Source of the DNA: Hyphomicrobium_A sp963817485
Lineage (GTDB): Bacteria > Pseudomonadota > Alphaproteobacteria > Rhizobiales > Hyphomicrobiaceae
Direction: 5' to 3'
DNA length: 64,000 bases
Assembly: GCA_963817485.1 (NCBI GenBank)
Contig: CAWFOR010000005.1
Span: forward strand, 186,001-250,000
Shown here: positions 29,186-37,792 of the stretch, piece by piece
Numbering within the stretch: position 1 is the first letter of the stretch
Layout of the letters: each line of letters starts with the position of its first letter
Made by a program: the position numbers and the translations under genes
Notes under the pieces: generated by a model
What the model was told of the DNA's origin: nothing
The model's input: the letters and a program-made list of their open reading frames with translations, nothing else
The model's database searches: none

Positions 29186-30016
29186 TCACTGTGGTCCCGG
29201 TGCCATGTACGTGAGATAGGCGATGACGGCGTCGAGGTCGGCGTCGGAGATTTTGGACGGATCGAAGCCCGGCATGATCTGGCCCGGCCACGTGCGCACC
29301 GACTTTGGGTTGCGGATCAGCTTGCGCAGGGCCTCGGGCGTAAAATACTGCGTCGGGCTCATGGGCTGGCCGAGGTCGGGCCCGAGCTCGCCGACACCTG
29401 CGCCCTTCATGCGGTGGCACGGCATGCACTGGACCGTGAATACCTCCTGCCCGCGCCTCGCCGGCGCATCGGTGGGCAGGCTCACGTCAACCGCCATCTG
29501 CGGCCAGCGGTGCGCGGGCGACTCCACTCCCGTGAGCGCTATCGTCTGATACGGCCACTGCTCGCTCCCGATGCCTGAGCGCTCGGGATGCTCCCACACG
29601 AGATAGAACGGCCCGGCGCTCGCCTGCTTGCCGGGGAGATTGGGCCAGGGTGCAGCCGGATCCTCCACCGCGACCCAGGCGACGCTACCGCCGGACGCAC
29701 CCTTGTCTATGAGCGCGCGCGGGAGTTGCGAGACGAAGCCGTCGGAGGCGCGCGCCTCGATAGTATCGAGCGCAGGGTCGGATGCGGCGGGAACGAGGGC
29801 GAGCAGCGGCACCGCGCGGAACGTCATCGGGGCGCCGTAGGCGACGTCAGCGGGAATGGCGATCGTCGCCGCGTCGGGGCGCGTGAGCAGCTCAGCCGCG
29901 GTATAGACCTGCGTCTTGTCGCCGAGCGAAACCGTCAGCGTCGGCGCGTCGGCGCGAGCCGCTCCGATCCAGACAAGGCTGCCCGCGAGCGCGAGCAGAG
30001 CGATAGCAAGACGCAT
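29186..30016 (-). CDS. Periplasmic protein: molybdopterin-oxidoreductase-like domain fused to cytochrome c
   Basis: Exported protein of 276 residues. A signal peptide (about 1-22) precedes a domain of about 150 residues resembling the sulfite-oxidase/YedY-type fold (LGDKTQVYTAAELLTRPD, GAPMTFRAVPLLALVP), though no molybdenum-ligand Cys is obvious. A C-terminal monohaem cytochrome c follows with CMPCH and the distal Met region GQIMPGFDP. It may pass electrons from an oxidation in the periplasm to the respiratory chain. AAGGAGG precedes the ATG. It is convergent with the DUF1254 gene (stops about 5 bases apart). Confidence 0.82.
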   Translation of the reverse strand: MRLAIALLALAGSLVWIGAARADAPTLTVSLGDKTQVYTAAELLTRPDAATIAIPADVAYGAPMTFRAVPLLALVPAASDPALDTIEARASDGFVSQLPRALIDKGASGGSVAWVAVEDPAAPWPNLPGKQASAGPFYLVWEHPERSGIGSEQWPYQTIALTGVESPAHRWPQMAVDVSLPTDAPARRGQEVFTVQCMPCHRMKGAGVGELGPDLGQPMSPTQYFTPEALRKLIRNPKSVRTWPGQIMPGFDPSKISDADLDAVIAYLTYMAPGPQ

Positions 30017-30121
30017 CTTCAATCCTCCTTGCCGCCCCACGCAGCGGCCCCGGGCATTTGTAGCACCGCCGCGCGATTGCTATCCTGCTTCTTTGCAGGT
30101 CAGAGCGAGGCACTGCTACCC

Positions 30122-30344
30122 ATGTCCAGCGACAGCGCCAAACCGCAACAGGAGCTGCAACGAAATCGCGGGCGCGCTCGACGTGCTCTTCACGCTGCGC
30201 GAGGAGTTCGCGCAATGGCTCGAGGAGGCGCAAAGCGAGGAGCGCAAGGAGGAGCTGGAGAACGTTTTCCGGCATGTCGCGGCCATGGAGGAGGAATACA
30301 AGCGCCGGCGCGAGGTGGCGCAGCGCAAACTGGCGGGAGACTAA
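30122..30344 (+). pseudogene. Small coiled-coil protein, probable one-base frameshift
   Basis: A start ATG at 30122 with GAGG upstream reads MSSDSAKPQQE and then loses frame. The adjacent frame continues CNEIAGALDVLFTLREEF and a long charged helix to a stop at 30344. Removing one base of the GG at 30151-30152 yields a protein of about 73 residues, mostly helical and acidic. Function unknown. It ends four bases into the 3' end of the convergent iminopeptidase gene. Confidence 0.55.
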
Positions 30345-31318
30345 ACCGCGTCGGCTAACCGGCGCAGGGCCTCCACCATGGCCGGCGCGACGCCCATCTC
30401 ACTCATGTCGTGACCGGCACCCTCGATGATTTCCAGACGGCAGTCGGGCCACGCCTCGGTGAGGGCGTAGGCGGCTCTCGGCGGGCACAGGAGGTCGTAG
30501 CGGCCCTGCACGATGTGGCCGGGAATGCCCTTGAGCTTTCCGGCTTCGTGCAGGAGCTGGCCCGGCTCGAGGAAGAAGCCGTTGCGGATGTAGTGCCCTT
30601 CCATGATCGCCGTCGGCGGCAGACGGCCCTCCGTCGGCGGCTCGCCTTCGAGGCGCGGCTTGCCCGGCGTCAATACGGAGAGCCGGCGCTCATAGGCGGC
30701 CCAGATGCGCGCAGCGCGCCCCTGCACCGCCGGGTCGGAATCGGCGAGGCGGGCAAGGTAGGCTGCGAGCGGATCGGCGCGCTCGGGCTCGGGCAGGTAG
30801 CCGACGAAATCGGCGTAGAGATCGGGGCGGAAAATTCGCGGACCGTCGACGAAGGCCCATTGGACCTCCTCGGCTGTGCCGAGAAAGACCGCGCGCAGCA
30901 CGAGGCCCAGCACGCGGTCGGGGTGTGCTTGCGCGTAGGCGAGCGCGAGCGTCGAGCCCCACGAGCCGCCGACGAGGAACCAACGCTCGATACCGAAATG
31001 CTCGCGGATGCGCTCGAGATCGGCGACGAGGTGCGGCGTCGTGTTGGCCTCGAGTGACAGGTGTGGATGGCTGCGGCCGCTCCCGCGCTGATCGAGCAGC
31101 ACCGCCCGGAAGCGATTGGGATCGAACAGCGCCCGGTGTAAATGCTGCGCGCCGCTGCCCGGTCCCCCGTGCAGGAACAGCGCCGGGATGCCGTCGGCGC
31201 GGCCGACCTCCTCGACGTAGATCCAATGGCCATCGCCGACGTCGAGCATGCGCGCATCGTAGGGGCGCAGCTTGCCATCCGACGCCTCGGCGCTTTTTTC
31301 CTCGACGGGTTGGCTCAT
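30341..31318 (-). CDS. Proline iminopeptidase-family alpha/beta hydrolase
   Basis: Cytoplasmic hydrolase of 325 residues of peptidase family S33. Conserved features are FLHGGPGSGAQ, LLDQRGSGRSHPH, the nucleophile elbow GGSWGSTLALAYAQAHP, the acid in VQGRYDLLCPP and the catalytic His in GAGHDMSE. It would release N-terminal proline. It is a paralogue of the protein at 18289 (both start Y-x-MLDVGDGH-x-IY) but has the G+C-rich character of the host. It begins two bases from the OprD-like gene's stop on the same strand. Confidence 0.93.
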   Translation of the reverse strand: MSQPVEEKSAEASDGKLRPYDARMLDVGDGHWIYVEEVGRADGIPALFLHGGPGSGAQHLHRALFDPNRFRAVLLDQRGSGRSHPHLSLEANTTPHLVADLERIREHFGIERWFLVGGSWGSTLALAYAQAHPDRVLGLVLRAVFLGTAEEVQWAFVDGPRIFRPDLYADFVGYLPEPERADPLAAYLARLADSDPAVQGRAARIWAAYERRLSVLTPGKPRLEGEPPTEGRLPPTAIMEGHYIRNGFFLEPGQLLHEAGKLKGIPGHIVQGRYDLLCPPRAAYALTEAWPDCRLEIIEGAGHDMSEMGVAPAMVEALRRLADAV

Positions 31319-31320
31319 GG

Positions 31321-32773
31321 CTACAGCAGCGGCACCAGATACGTGACGACGCCGCGGACCTGCGGCTGGCTCTCCTGCCCCGGAGGGTTATCGGGGAGAC
31401 GCACGCCCGAGTAGAAGAGCTGGACGTGCAGGTTCTCGAATGGCCCGGACATCGGCAGGTACTCGACCTCGAAGTTGATCTCGTTCTGGCGCGACTGCGA
31501 TGCGCCCGTGGTCGGATCGATGACGTTGAAGCCCTTCCCATAGCGCATCTGAAACTTCAACCCGTCGGTGATGATACGCGAGAAATCGTAGGCCGCGCCG
31601 ACGACAACCGTGGTTTCGCCCGCATCGTTGAAATTGAGCTGGTCGAGCACCGTATAGGCCGGGAAGCTGCCAAACGGGCCGTTGAGGTCGGCGCCCTTGC
31701 CGTTCTCGGAGATCGCCGCGAGGATCGTCGCATCGTGGTAGCTGGCGGCAACGCGGCCCGAGACCTGCGAGGTCTCGAAGGGTGAGCCCGGCATCAGCTC
31801 CTCGCCGATGGTGCGCTGGTCGGTGTAGTTGGCGCTCACGCGGAACTGCACGCCACAGGCAAGCTTCGGGAATATCCAGTCGAGCTCGGCGAACGCGGTA
31901 TTGAGCGTGTCGGGGATGGTGTAGTCGATGGCACCGAGCGTCAGCCCGGCGACCGGCACGATCTTGGCGCCGGCGACGATGACGCCGCGATCCTCGGTGA
32001 CGCCCAGCGCTTGAGAGAACGGCACGAAGTAGCTGCTGATCGCGCGCCTTGAAGCCCCACAGGTAGGCGACGCCGTAGTCGAGCGTCTGCGCCTCGTCGC
32101 GGCGGCGCATAAGTCCTACGCCCTCGACCGTGTTGGGGATCATGCGATTGTCCTGCGGATTGATGTAGGGCGTCTTGATGAGCTGACGCCCGACGACGAG
32201 CTCCTGCCCGAACCCGCGCATGCGCGCGTTGGCGACGGCGACCGAGCTCACCTCCGCCTGCTGGTCGGTGAGCAGAAGCGTGCCGCCCTCGTCCTCGGGC
32301 GCGTAGAGCGGCTGCGCGCTGGCGACCGCGGCCTCGAGCTGCAGCCAGTCATCGTGCCAGCCGGAACGGAAGCCCAGCGCGGAGCCGCCGGCCCAGGCCT
32401 GCGAGACCGAAGCGTCACTGTTGTGCCGATCGAGGTAGCCGGTGCGCAGGTAGAGATCGACCTTCATGTCGCGGAAGAACGGGTCGTCGTAGCGCAGCCG
32501 CTCCTTGAGGTCCTCGAGCAGCACCGGGCCTTCAGGCTTAGGCACAGCGGGGCCGAACTGCGGCAGCCGGGCTACGGGACCACCGGGCAGCAATTGCTGG
32601 CGCTGGAACGTCCTCTCGATGGGGCTGTAGACGTCACCGGCATTGGAAGGCACACGCTCGGCGTCGTCGTCCTGGTCGGCACGAGCAGGCAATGCTCCGA
32701 GCCCCACGCCGTGAAGCGCAGCGGCGGCGAGCAGAGTTGCGGCGAGCGGCGAGAATTGCCGCCGGCTGTTCAT
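31321..32773 (-). pseudogene. OprD-type outer-membrane porin, frameshifted (possibly a sequence error)
   Basis: About 483 residues if repaired. A signal peptide (LLAAAALHGVGLGALPARA) leads to an N-terminal periplasmic stretch and a porin barrel with the OprD-like motif VGRQLIKTPYINPQDNRMIPNT. The frame is lost near GATC at 32038-32041 after YLWGFKARD; dropping one base restores SSYFVPFSQALGV and the barrel continues to a hydrophobic C-terminus (VTYLVPLL). OprD-type porins take up amino acids, peptides or aromatic acids; the substrate here is unknown. The iminopeptidase next door might act on imported peptides (inference). Confidence 0.82.
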
Positions 32774-32982
32774 GGCATGGGACCGTATGGCCGAATTGGA
32801 AAGCACGCCGGACCCCGCTCGCGCGGTAGCAGAGGGCGGGTGGAGCGACAAGTCGCACAAGCCGTTCCCGCGGGAACTGAAGCGCCGCTGGCGTCGTGTC
32901 TACTCTCCTCGGCCGGCGATCTCGGGGTCTGTAAACCCGGGCTCGAGACCGGCGAAAAAACGTGTCTAGAGAGGAGACTAAA

Positions 32983-33279
32983 ATGAAGACCCGATACCTC
33001 GCCCTCGCCGCCCTCGTGGCGGCCGGCGGCGCGGTTTCAACGCTGCCTGCGAGCGCGATGCCGGACGATGCGGCCGCTGTCGTGAGCTGCCAGGACATCT
33101 GGGTGATGCGCAACCAGATCTACAAGGACAACGGCTACTGCTTCAAGACCAAGCGGGCCCGCAGCTACTTCGGCAACGGCGGATGCTGGGTCGACGACGA
33201 GAGCGATGTGCAGATGTCGTGGAAGGAGCGCAAGCTCGTGATGAAGTACGCGCATTGGGAGACGGTGAAGGGATGCTGA
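32983..33279 (+). CDS. Small exported YARHG-like protein
   Basis: Protein of 98 residues with a signal peptide (about 1-24, ending LPASAMP) and a Cys-rich domain: C-QDIWVMRNQIYKDNGY-CFKTKRARSYFGNGGC, ending KGC. The pattern W-x2-RNxIYxxxGYCF and four Cys are typical of the YARHG-type small periplasmic proteins of Hyphomicrobiales. The role is unknown, probably cell-surface. A GAGGAG site precedes the ATG. A hairpin (GGCCGGG/CCCGGCC, 33288-33312) without a U tract follows the stop. Confidence 0.82.
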   Translation: MKTRYLALAALVAAGGAVSTLPASAMPDDAAAVVSCQDIWVMRNQIYKDNGYCFKTKRARSYFGNGGCWVDDESDVQMSWKERKLVMKYAHWETVKGC

Positions 33280-33393
33280 ACCTCGGAGGCCGGGGTCGCA
33301 AGACTCCCGGCCCTCCTGGTTATGACGCGCCGACATCAAAGCGAGCTTGTCGGCCTTGGCTGCTTGCCCGTCACCACACAATAACGGTTTTCG

Positions 33394-33419
33394 ATCGATT
33401 GCTGCGCCGCGCAATCGAT
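33394..33419. repeat. Perfect 9-bp inverted repeat upstream of the Gly-rich membrane gene
   Basis: ATCGATTGC and GCAATCGAT flank an 8-base GC-rich spacer about 105 bases before the next start codon. It could be a regulator site or a leader hairpin. Confidence 0.35.
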
Positions 33420-33523
33420 TGCGAACGCCAAGCCCGATGTCACTTGCTACAATTCGATGCTGACCACGATTAGGTCGCCGGCGGACTCGTCCGCGATTCC
33501 GCCATGCAAAGGAGAGTTACCCC

Positions 33524-33814
33524 ATGGACCTCACGTCATTGATCATCCAGCTCATCGGCGGTGCCGTCGGTGGCAATGCCGCCGGGGCGGTTTCCAAAGA
33601 CACGAGCCTGGGGACGCTCGGCAACACCATCGTCGGCGCGCTCGGTGGCGGCGTCGGCGGGCAGATCCTCAGCGCCGTTCTCGGCTTGGGCGGCACGGCC
33701 GCGGCCTCCGGGCTGGATATCGGCGCCATCATTTCCGCCTTTGTGACGGGCGGCGTCAGCGGCGGCCTCACTGCGCTCGTCATCGCGCTCATTAAATCGA
33801 AGATGTCCGCCTGA
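33524..33814 (+). CDS. Small glycine-rich membrane protein
   Basis: Protein of 96 residues, rich in Gly/Ala/Leu, with hydrophobic segments at about residues 3-20, 35-60 and 68-90 (IIQLIGGAVGGNAAGAV, LGTLGNTIVGALGGGVGGQIL, GALTALVIALI type). The pattern of repeated GG and glycine zippers resembles small holin- or transglycosylase-associated membrane proteins, but no family is certain. An AAAGGAG site stands before the ATG. Confidence 0.75.
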   Translation: MDLTSLIIQLIGGAVGGNAAGAVSKDTSLGTLGNTIVGALGGGVGGQILSAVLGLGGTAAASGLDIGAIISAFVTGGVSGGLTALVIALIKSKMSA

Positions 33815-33858
33815 CCTGCTGCCCTGCTAAGGCTCCGGCCGCTTCGCGCGCAACGGCT

Positions 33859-35010
33859 CTAAAATTCGGTCGTCTCGAATACGTCGTCGATCTTGGCGAC
33901 CACGTCGTTCATGGCGTTCGGCGCCAAATTGCTCGTGTTGACGACGACGCAAAAATCGGTGCCATCGGGACGCGAGGCGGCAAAGCTGCTGGTGCCGGCC
34001 ATGCCGCCGGAGCGGGCCCAGCGTCCGCTGCGCCGCGGCCCGAAGCCCCAGATGGCGTAGTGACCCGCAAAACGGGCAACCGCGCCTGCGGTCGCCGCCA
34101 TGCCGCCGGCCGCGTCCATCACCTCCGTCAGCCAGTCTTGGCCGCCGTATGGCAGCGGCGCCCAAACCTTCTTGTCGGGGAACTCCGGCGTGAGCCCGGT
34201 TCCCGGCTGGTCGTAGAAACCCTCGCCGGGGAGCCGCATGTCCTTGCGCGTGTGCGCGACGAATACCGCGTCGATGCCGAGCGGCGCCGTCACGCGAGCT
34301 TTCAGCGCGTTGCCATAGGTGTCTCCCGCGGCCTTCTCGGCGACGAGCCCAAGCATCAGGTAGCCGAAGTTGGAATAGCTCTCCTTGCTGCCGGGATCGA
34401 ACTGCAGCGGCTCGCCCACCATGTAGCGCGCGATGTCCCACTTCGTCGGCGCATTGCGCAAGCCGAGCTTGTTGGCGATCTCGCGCATCTTAAAGCAGGG
34501 GTCGAAGCGGGCGGCCTTGCGGTCCCAGCCGCCCTTGTGATCGAGAAGCTGGCCAACCGTGATGGTGCGCAGGCGCGGGTCGACCGATTGGCCGGGGAGC
34601 GCCGCCCGCTCCAGGCCAAGGTAGGGGAACACGGCCGTGTCTGTCTTCGCGGCGCTCCCTTGCACCAGGTTGTAGATCAGCGCCTCGGTGAAAGCCTTGC
34701 TCACGCTTGCCAGCCGAAATGGGCTCGCAGTCCCGGTCACGGGATAGTCGGGCTCGGCCCAGGTGTAGGCGCGTTCGAACAGCACCTCGCCTTGACGCGC
34801 GACCGCCACGGCGCCGGCGCGAATTCCGCGCTCCTCCATGAATCCGCGCATGATGGCGTCGATGGCATCGAGCTTGGCGAACGGCTCGCCGGTGATGGTC
34901 CAGCGGCGCGCAGCGGCGGATGCCGGCCCGCGCGGCAGCGCCGACAGCAGCAGCGCACTGCCGATGGCGGCGAGACTTTCGCGGCGACTGAGAGTCCGTT
35001 CGATGCGCAT
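33859..35010 (-). CDS. Exported serine hydrolase, class C beta-lactamase / AmpH family
   Basis: Protein of 383 residues with a Tat-like N-terminus (SRRESLAAIG) and signal peptide ending ASAAA. The catalytic SxxK is S102-V-S-K105, followed by a YSN motif (KESYSNFGYLMLGL). These are the marks of the beta-lactamase/D-Ala-D-Ala carboxypeptidase (serine hydrolase) family. It may act on peptidoglycan fragments or esters; true beta-lactam resistance is not implied. It lies 63 bases downstream of the ICMT-like gene on the same strand. Confidence 0.88.
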   Translation of the reverse strand: MRIERTLSRRESLAAIGSALLLSALPRGPASAAARRWTITGEPFAKLDAIDAIMRGFMEERGIRAGAVAVARQGEVLFERAYTWAEPDYPVTGTASPFRLASVSKAFTEALIYNLVQGSAAKTDTAVFPYLGLERAALPGQSVDPRLRTITVGQLLDHKGGWDRKAARFDPCFKMREIANKLGLRNAPTKWDIARYMVGEPLQFDPGSKESYSNFGYLMLGLVAEKAAGDTYGNALKARVTAPLGIDAVFVAHTRKDMRLPGEGFYDQPGTGLTPEFPDKKVWAPLPYGGQDWLTEVMDAAGGMAATAGAVARFAGHYAIWGFGPRRSGRWARSGGMAGTSSFAASRPDGTDFCVVVNTSNLAPNAMNDVVAKIDDVFETTEF

Positions 35011-35073
35011 TGATCCGCGACCTTCGATCGCCGGTTCGCTCGCGCCGCAGGCACATCCGCGCGCAGACGCTGC

Positions 35074-35628
35074 CTACCACACGAACGGGATCAGCGCCTT
35101 CGTCCGTCGCTTGTAGGCCGGAAACTCCTGCGGGAACTGCCGCGCTATAAGCTCGTCCTCGGCTCGTACACGCCAAAGAAAGAGCGGCGTCAGAACAAGC
35201 AACAGAAACACGAACACACCGCCGGCGACGATCGCGGAACCGAGGCACGCGAGGATTCCGCCCGTGTACATCGGATGGCGCACATATCGATACGGCCCCG
35301 ATGCCACGAGCTCGTGGTCCTCCTTGGCGGAGACGGTCTGGCTCCAGTTCCGCCCGAGCGTCTGCCGCGCCCAGACGAGAAACGTCATTCCCACGGCGGT
35401 GACAGCGAGGCCGACGCTGCTCAAGACGGGACCGACCGGCGCGAAGTTCACGAACCCGAATATCGGCAGGCGTGGAAGCAGTAGCGCGACGATCATTGCG
35501 ACCAAGAGGCCGAAGCTTTGCGCCAGGTGCGGCTGAGTATCCCGCTTCACGCCTATCGCCGACACGGTCAGATAGACGACAAGCCCAATCCAGGCGGCAT
35601 CGACGAGCCAAATGAAAGCGTGGGTCAT
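35074..35628 (-). CDS. ICMT/PEMT-like membrane methyltransferase
   Basis: Integral membrane protein of 184 residues with about five hydrophobic segments. The C-terminal signature LVASGPYRYVRHPMYTGGILA plus the ARAEDELIARQFPQEFPAYKRR-like ending is that of isoprenylcysteine carboxyl methyltransferase-like proteins (AdoMet-dependent). Bacterial members are of unknown substrate, possibly lipids. It probably shares a transcript with the serine hydrolase downstream. Confidence 0.87.
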   Translation of the reverse strand: MTHAFIWLVDAAWIGLVVYLTVSAIGVKRDTQPHLAQSFGLLVAMIVALLLPRLPIFGFVNFAPVGPVLSSVGLAVTAVGMTFLVWARQTLGRNWSQTVSAKEDHELVASGPYRYVRHPMYTGGILACLGSAIVAGGVFVFLLLVLTPLFLWRVRAEDELIARQFPQEFPAYKRRTKALIPFVW

Positions 35629-35668
35629 CGGGATCCTCCCTAGGCGGTGCCGGGAGCCGGTCTCGCCA

Positions 35669-36546
35669 CTAGACCTTCCCCAGCACGCGCCCCGCGACCG
35701 CGTCGAGCTTCTGCATCAGCGCGGGATCGCGCGCCTCCGGCGCGGTGATGATCGCCACATCGAGCGCGGGTCGGAGCCGATCGGGCAGGGCGGGTGCTCG
35801 CGCGGGAACTGCTCGGCGAGCTGATGCACGAGCCGGTGCGCCTTCTCCGTGTTGTCCTTCATCACGGCGATGACGGCCGCCACGTCGACGTGCGCGAACT
35901 CGTCGTGCCAGCAGTCGTAGTCGGTGACCATGGCGACCGTCGCGTAGCAAATCTCAGCCTCACGCGCGAGCTTGGCCTCCGGCATGTTGGTCATGCCGAT
36001 CACGTCGCAGCCCCAGCTCCGGTAGAGGAAGGATTCGGCGCGCGTGGAGAACTGCGGGCCCTCCATGGCGAGGTAGGTGCCGCCCGTGGTGACGGCGATG
36101 TTCTCCGCTTTCGCGGCCGCCTCGGCGGCCGCGACGAGCAGCGGGCTCACCGGGTGCGCCATCGACACGTGCGCGACGCAACCGTCGCCGAAGAAGCTCT
36201 TCTCGCGCGCGAAGGTGCGGTCGATGAACTGGTCGGGCAGCACGAAATGCCCTGGCGGGTACTGGTCCTTGAGCGAGCCGCAGGCGGAGATCGACACGAG
36301 ATCGGTGACGCCCGAGCGCTTCAAGGCATCGATGTTGGCGCGGTAGTTGATGTGCGTAGGCGAGATGCGATGGCCGCGCCCGTGGCGGGGCAGGAAGCGG
36401 AACGGCAGCCCGTCGAGCTCGGCAAACAGGATCTCGTCCGAGGGCTCGCCCCAGGGGCTCGTGACCTTCTCCCAGTGCGGGTTCTTGATGCCGGGCAGAT
36501 GGTAGAAGCCGCTGCCGCCGACGATCCCCAGAACGGACTTGGTCAC
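35669..36546 (-). pseudogene. mtnP: S-methyl-5'-thioadenosine phosphorylase, frameshifted near 3' end (probably a sequence error)
   Basis: Cleaves methylthioadenosine with phosphate to adenine and methylthioribose-1-phosphate. The protein has GIVGGSGFYHLPG, the phosphate-site RHGRGHRISPTHINYRANI, SISACGSL and the substrate motif GGTYLAMEGPQFSTRAES; it ends near residue 292. The frame breaks in the run GACCCGCGC at 35761-35773; one added base gives the family ending ALDVAIITAPEARDP. The GTG start has a strong AAGGAGG. Its product feeds the mtnA operon at 21-23.5 kb; its substrate comes from SpeE. Confidence 0.9.
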
Positions 36547-36693
36547 CGATGCCTCCTTACCCAGTGCAACAGCGGCGGATATGGCATGGCGACGCGCGGG
36601 CAGCCAAGCGAAAAGCCCGCGTGCGGCGACGGCCCTCTGTCACATTGGAGGGGTCGCAGCGGCTCCTCAACGTTGGATCAACGGGTGCAGTCC

Positions 36694-36854
36694 ACCTCTC
36701 CCATGGGGAGAGGTCGGCTGGACGTGCCCAGCACGACAGCCGGGTGAGGGGTGGTGCGCTTCATCGAGGTGGTAACCCCTCACCCGCTCGCATCTCCGAT
36801 GCTCGCGACCTCTCCCGTCCATGCGGAGCATGGCTTCGCCATGACGGGAGAGGT
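36694..36854. repeat. Two half-elements of the CCCCTCACCCG palindromic family, tail to tail
   Basis: The stretch 36694-36752 carries ACCTCTCC/GGAGAGGT and ends CCGGGTGAGGGGT; 36772-36854 begins TAACCCCTCACCCG and ends with a larger GACCTCTCCCGTC/GACGGGAGAGGT palindrome. Compared with 20584-20736 the halves are in swapped order. Together with flanks they fill the 348-base space between mtnP and petC, where no gene is seen. Confidence 0.7.
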
Positions 36855-36894
36855 AAGGGCATACGCTCCTACTGAAGTAACCGCAGCCCCGGCC

Positions 36895-37782
36895 CTAGTG
36901 CTTCACGCCGCTCCAGACGAGCCGCTTCGCCGCGTAGAGGACGAGCGTCGTGACGAGGAGGTAGAGCAGCACCTGCCAGCCGATGCGCTTGCGCGAGTCG
37001 AGGGTCGGGTCTGCCGACCAGGCGAGGAAAGCGGCGATGTCGCGCGCGTTCTGGTCGAGCGAGCCCTTGGCGCCGGCATCCGGCTGGTACTCGACGACGT
37101 TGTCCTTCGACAATGGCGGCGGCATCGCGAGCTGATGACCGGGGAAGGTCACGTTGTAGTACATGCCGTCCGCGACCTGCACGCCGGCCGGCGGATCGGT
37201 GTAGCCGGTGAGCAGGTTGTGAATGTAGTCCGGGCCACCTTCCTGGTAGCCGCGCGCGATGTCGACCAGCATCCAGAACCAGTGCGTGTACCAGGGCGCA
37301 GTGCTTTCCAGCGAGCGCGCCTTGGCGATGAGCGAAAGGTCGGGCGGCAGCGCGCCGTTCTGGGCCGCGCGCGCCTGCTTGTCGTTCTTGAAGGGGCCGA
37401 GGATGGGATCGGCGAGGCCCGGAAGGCGGTCGATAGGGTTGCCCTGGTCGTCGAGCTCGCCCGAGATCTTGTTGGGCCAGCCGATGGCGAGCGCCTTGAC
37501 GGAGGCCTCGGGGAACTGCGGGCCGCCCGGCTCGGCGAGATTGCGAAAGCGCACGCGCTTCAGGCCGTGGCAGGCTGAGCAGACGTTCTGATAGATCTGG
37601 AAGCCGCGTTGAAGCTGCGCTTGGTCATACTGGCCGCGGAAACCCGCAAACGGCCAGGATTGACGCTCGGTCGCGTGCTCCTCGCCCGCGTCCTCGGCTT
37701 TGACGGCCCCCGCCCCAGCGAGCGACACCAGGCCGAGAAGCAAGACCGCCGCGAACCTGCAGGCCAGATCGGCTCTGCTCAT
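36895..37782 (-). CDS. petC: Cytochrome c1 of the bc1 complex
   Basis: Membrane-anchored haem protein that passes electrons from the Rieske centre to soluble cytochrome c. The 295-residue protein has a signal peptide (to AGAVKA), the haem motif CSACH in QIYQNVCSACHGLKRV, the distal-Met region PGHQLAMPPPLS, and a C-terminal transmembrane anchor (QVLLYLLVTTLVLYAAKRL). It is last in the petA-petB-petC operon, starting 10 bases after petB; separate b and c1 genes contrast with the fused form of Bradyrhizobium. Confidence 0.96.
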   Translation of the reverse strand: MSRADLACRFAAVLLLGLVSLAGAGAVKAEDAGEEHATERQSWPFAGFRGQYDQAQLQRGFQIYQNVCSACHGLKRVRFRNLAEPGGPQFPEASVKALAIGWPNKISGELDDQGNPIDRLPGLADPILGPFKNDKQARAAQNGALPPDLSLIAKARSLESTAPWYTHWFWMLVDIARGYQEGGPDYIHNLLTGYTDPPAGVQVADGMYYNVTFPGHQLAMPPPLSKDNVVEYQPDAGAKGSLDQNARDIAAFLAWSADPTLDSRKRIGWQVLLYLLVTTLVLYAAKRLVWSGVKH

Positions 37783-37792
37783 GGAAGCCCCC

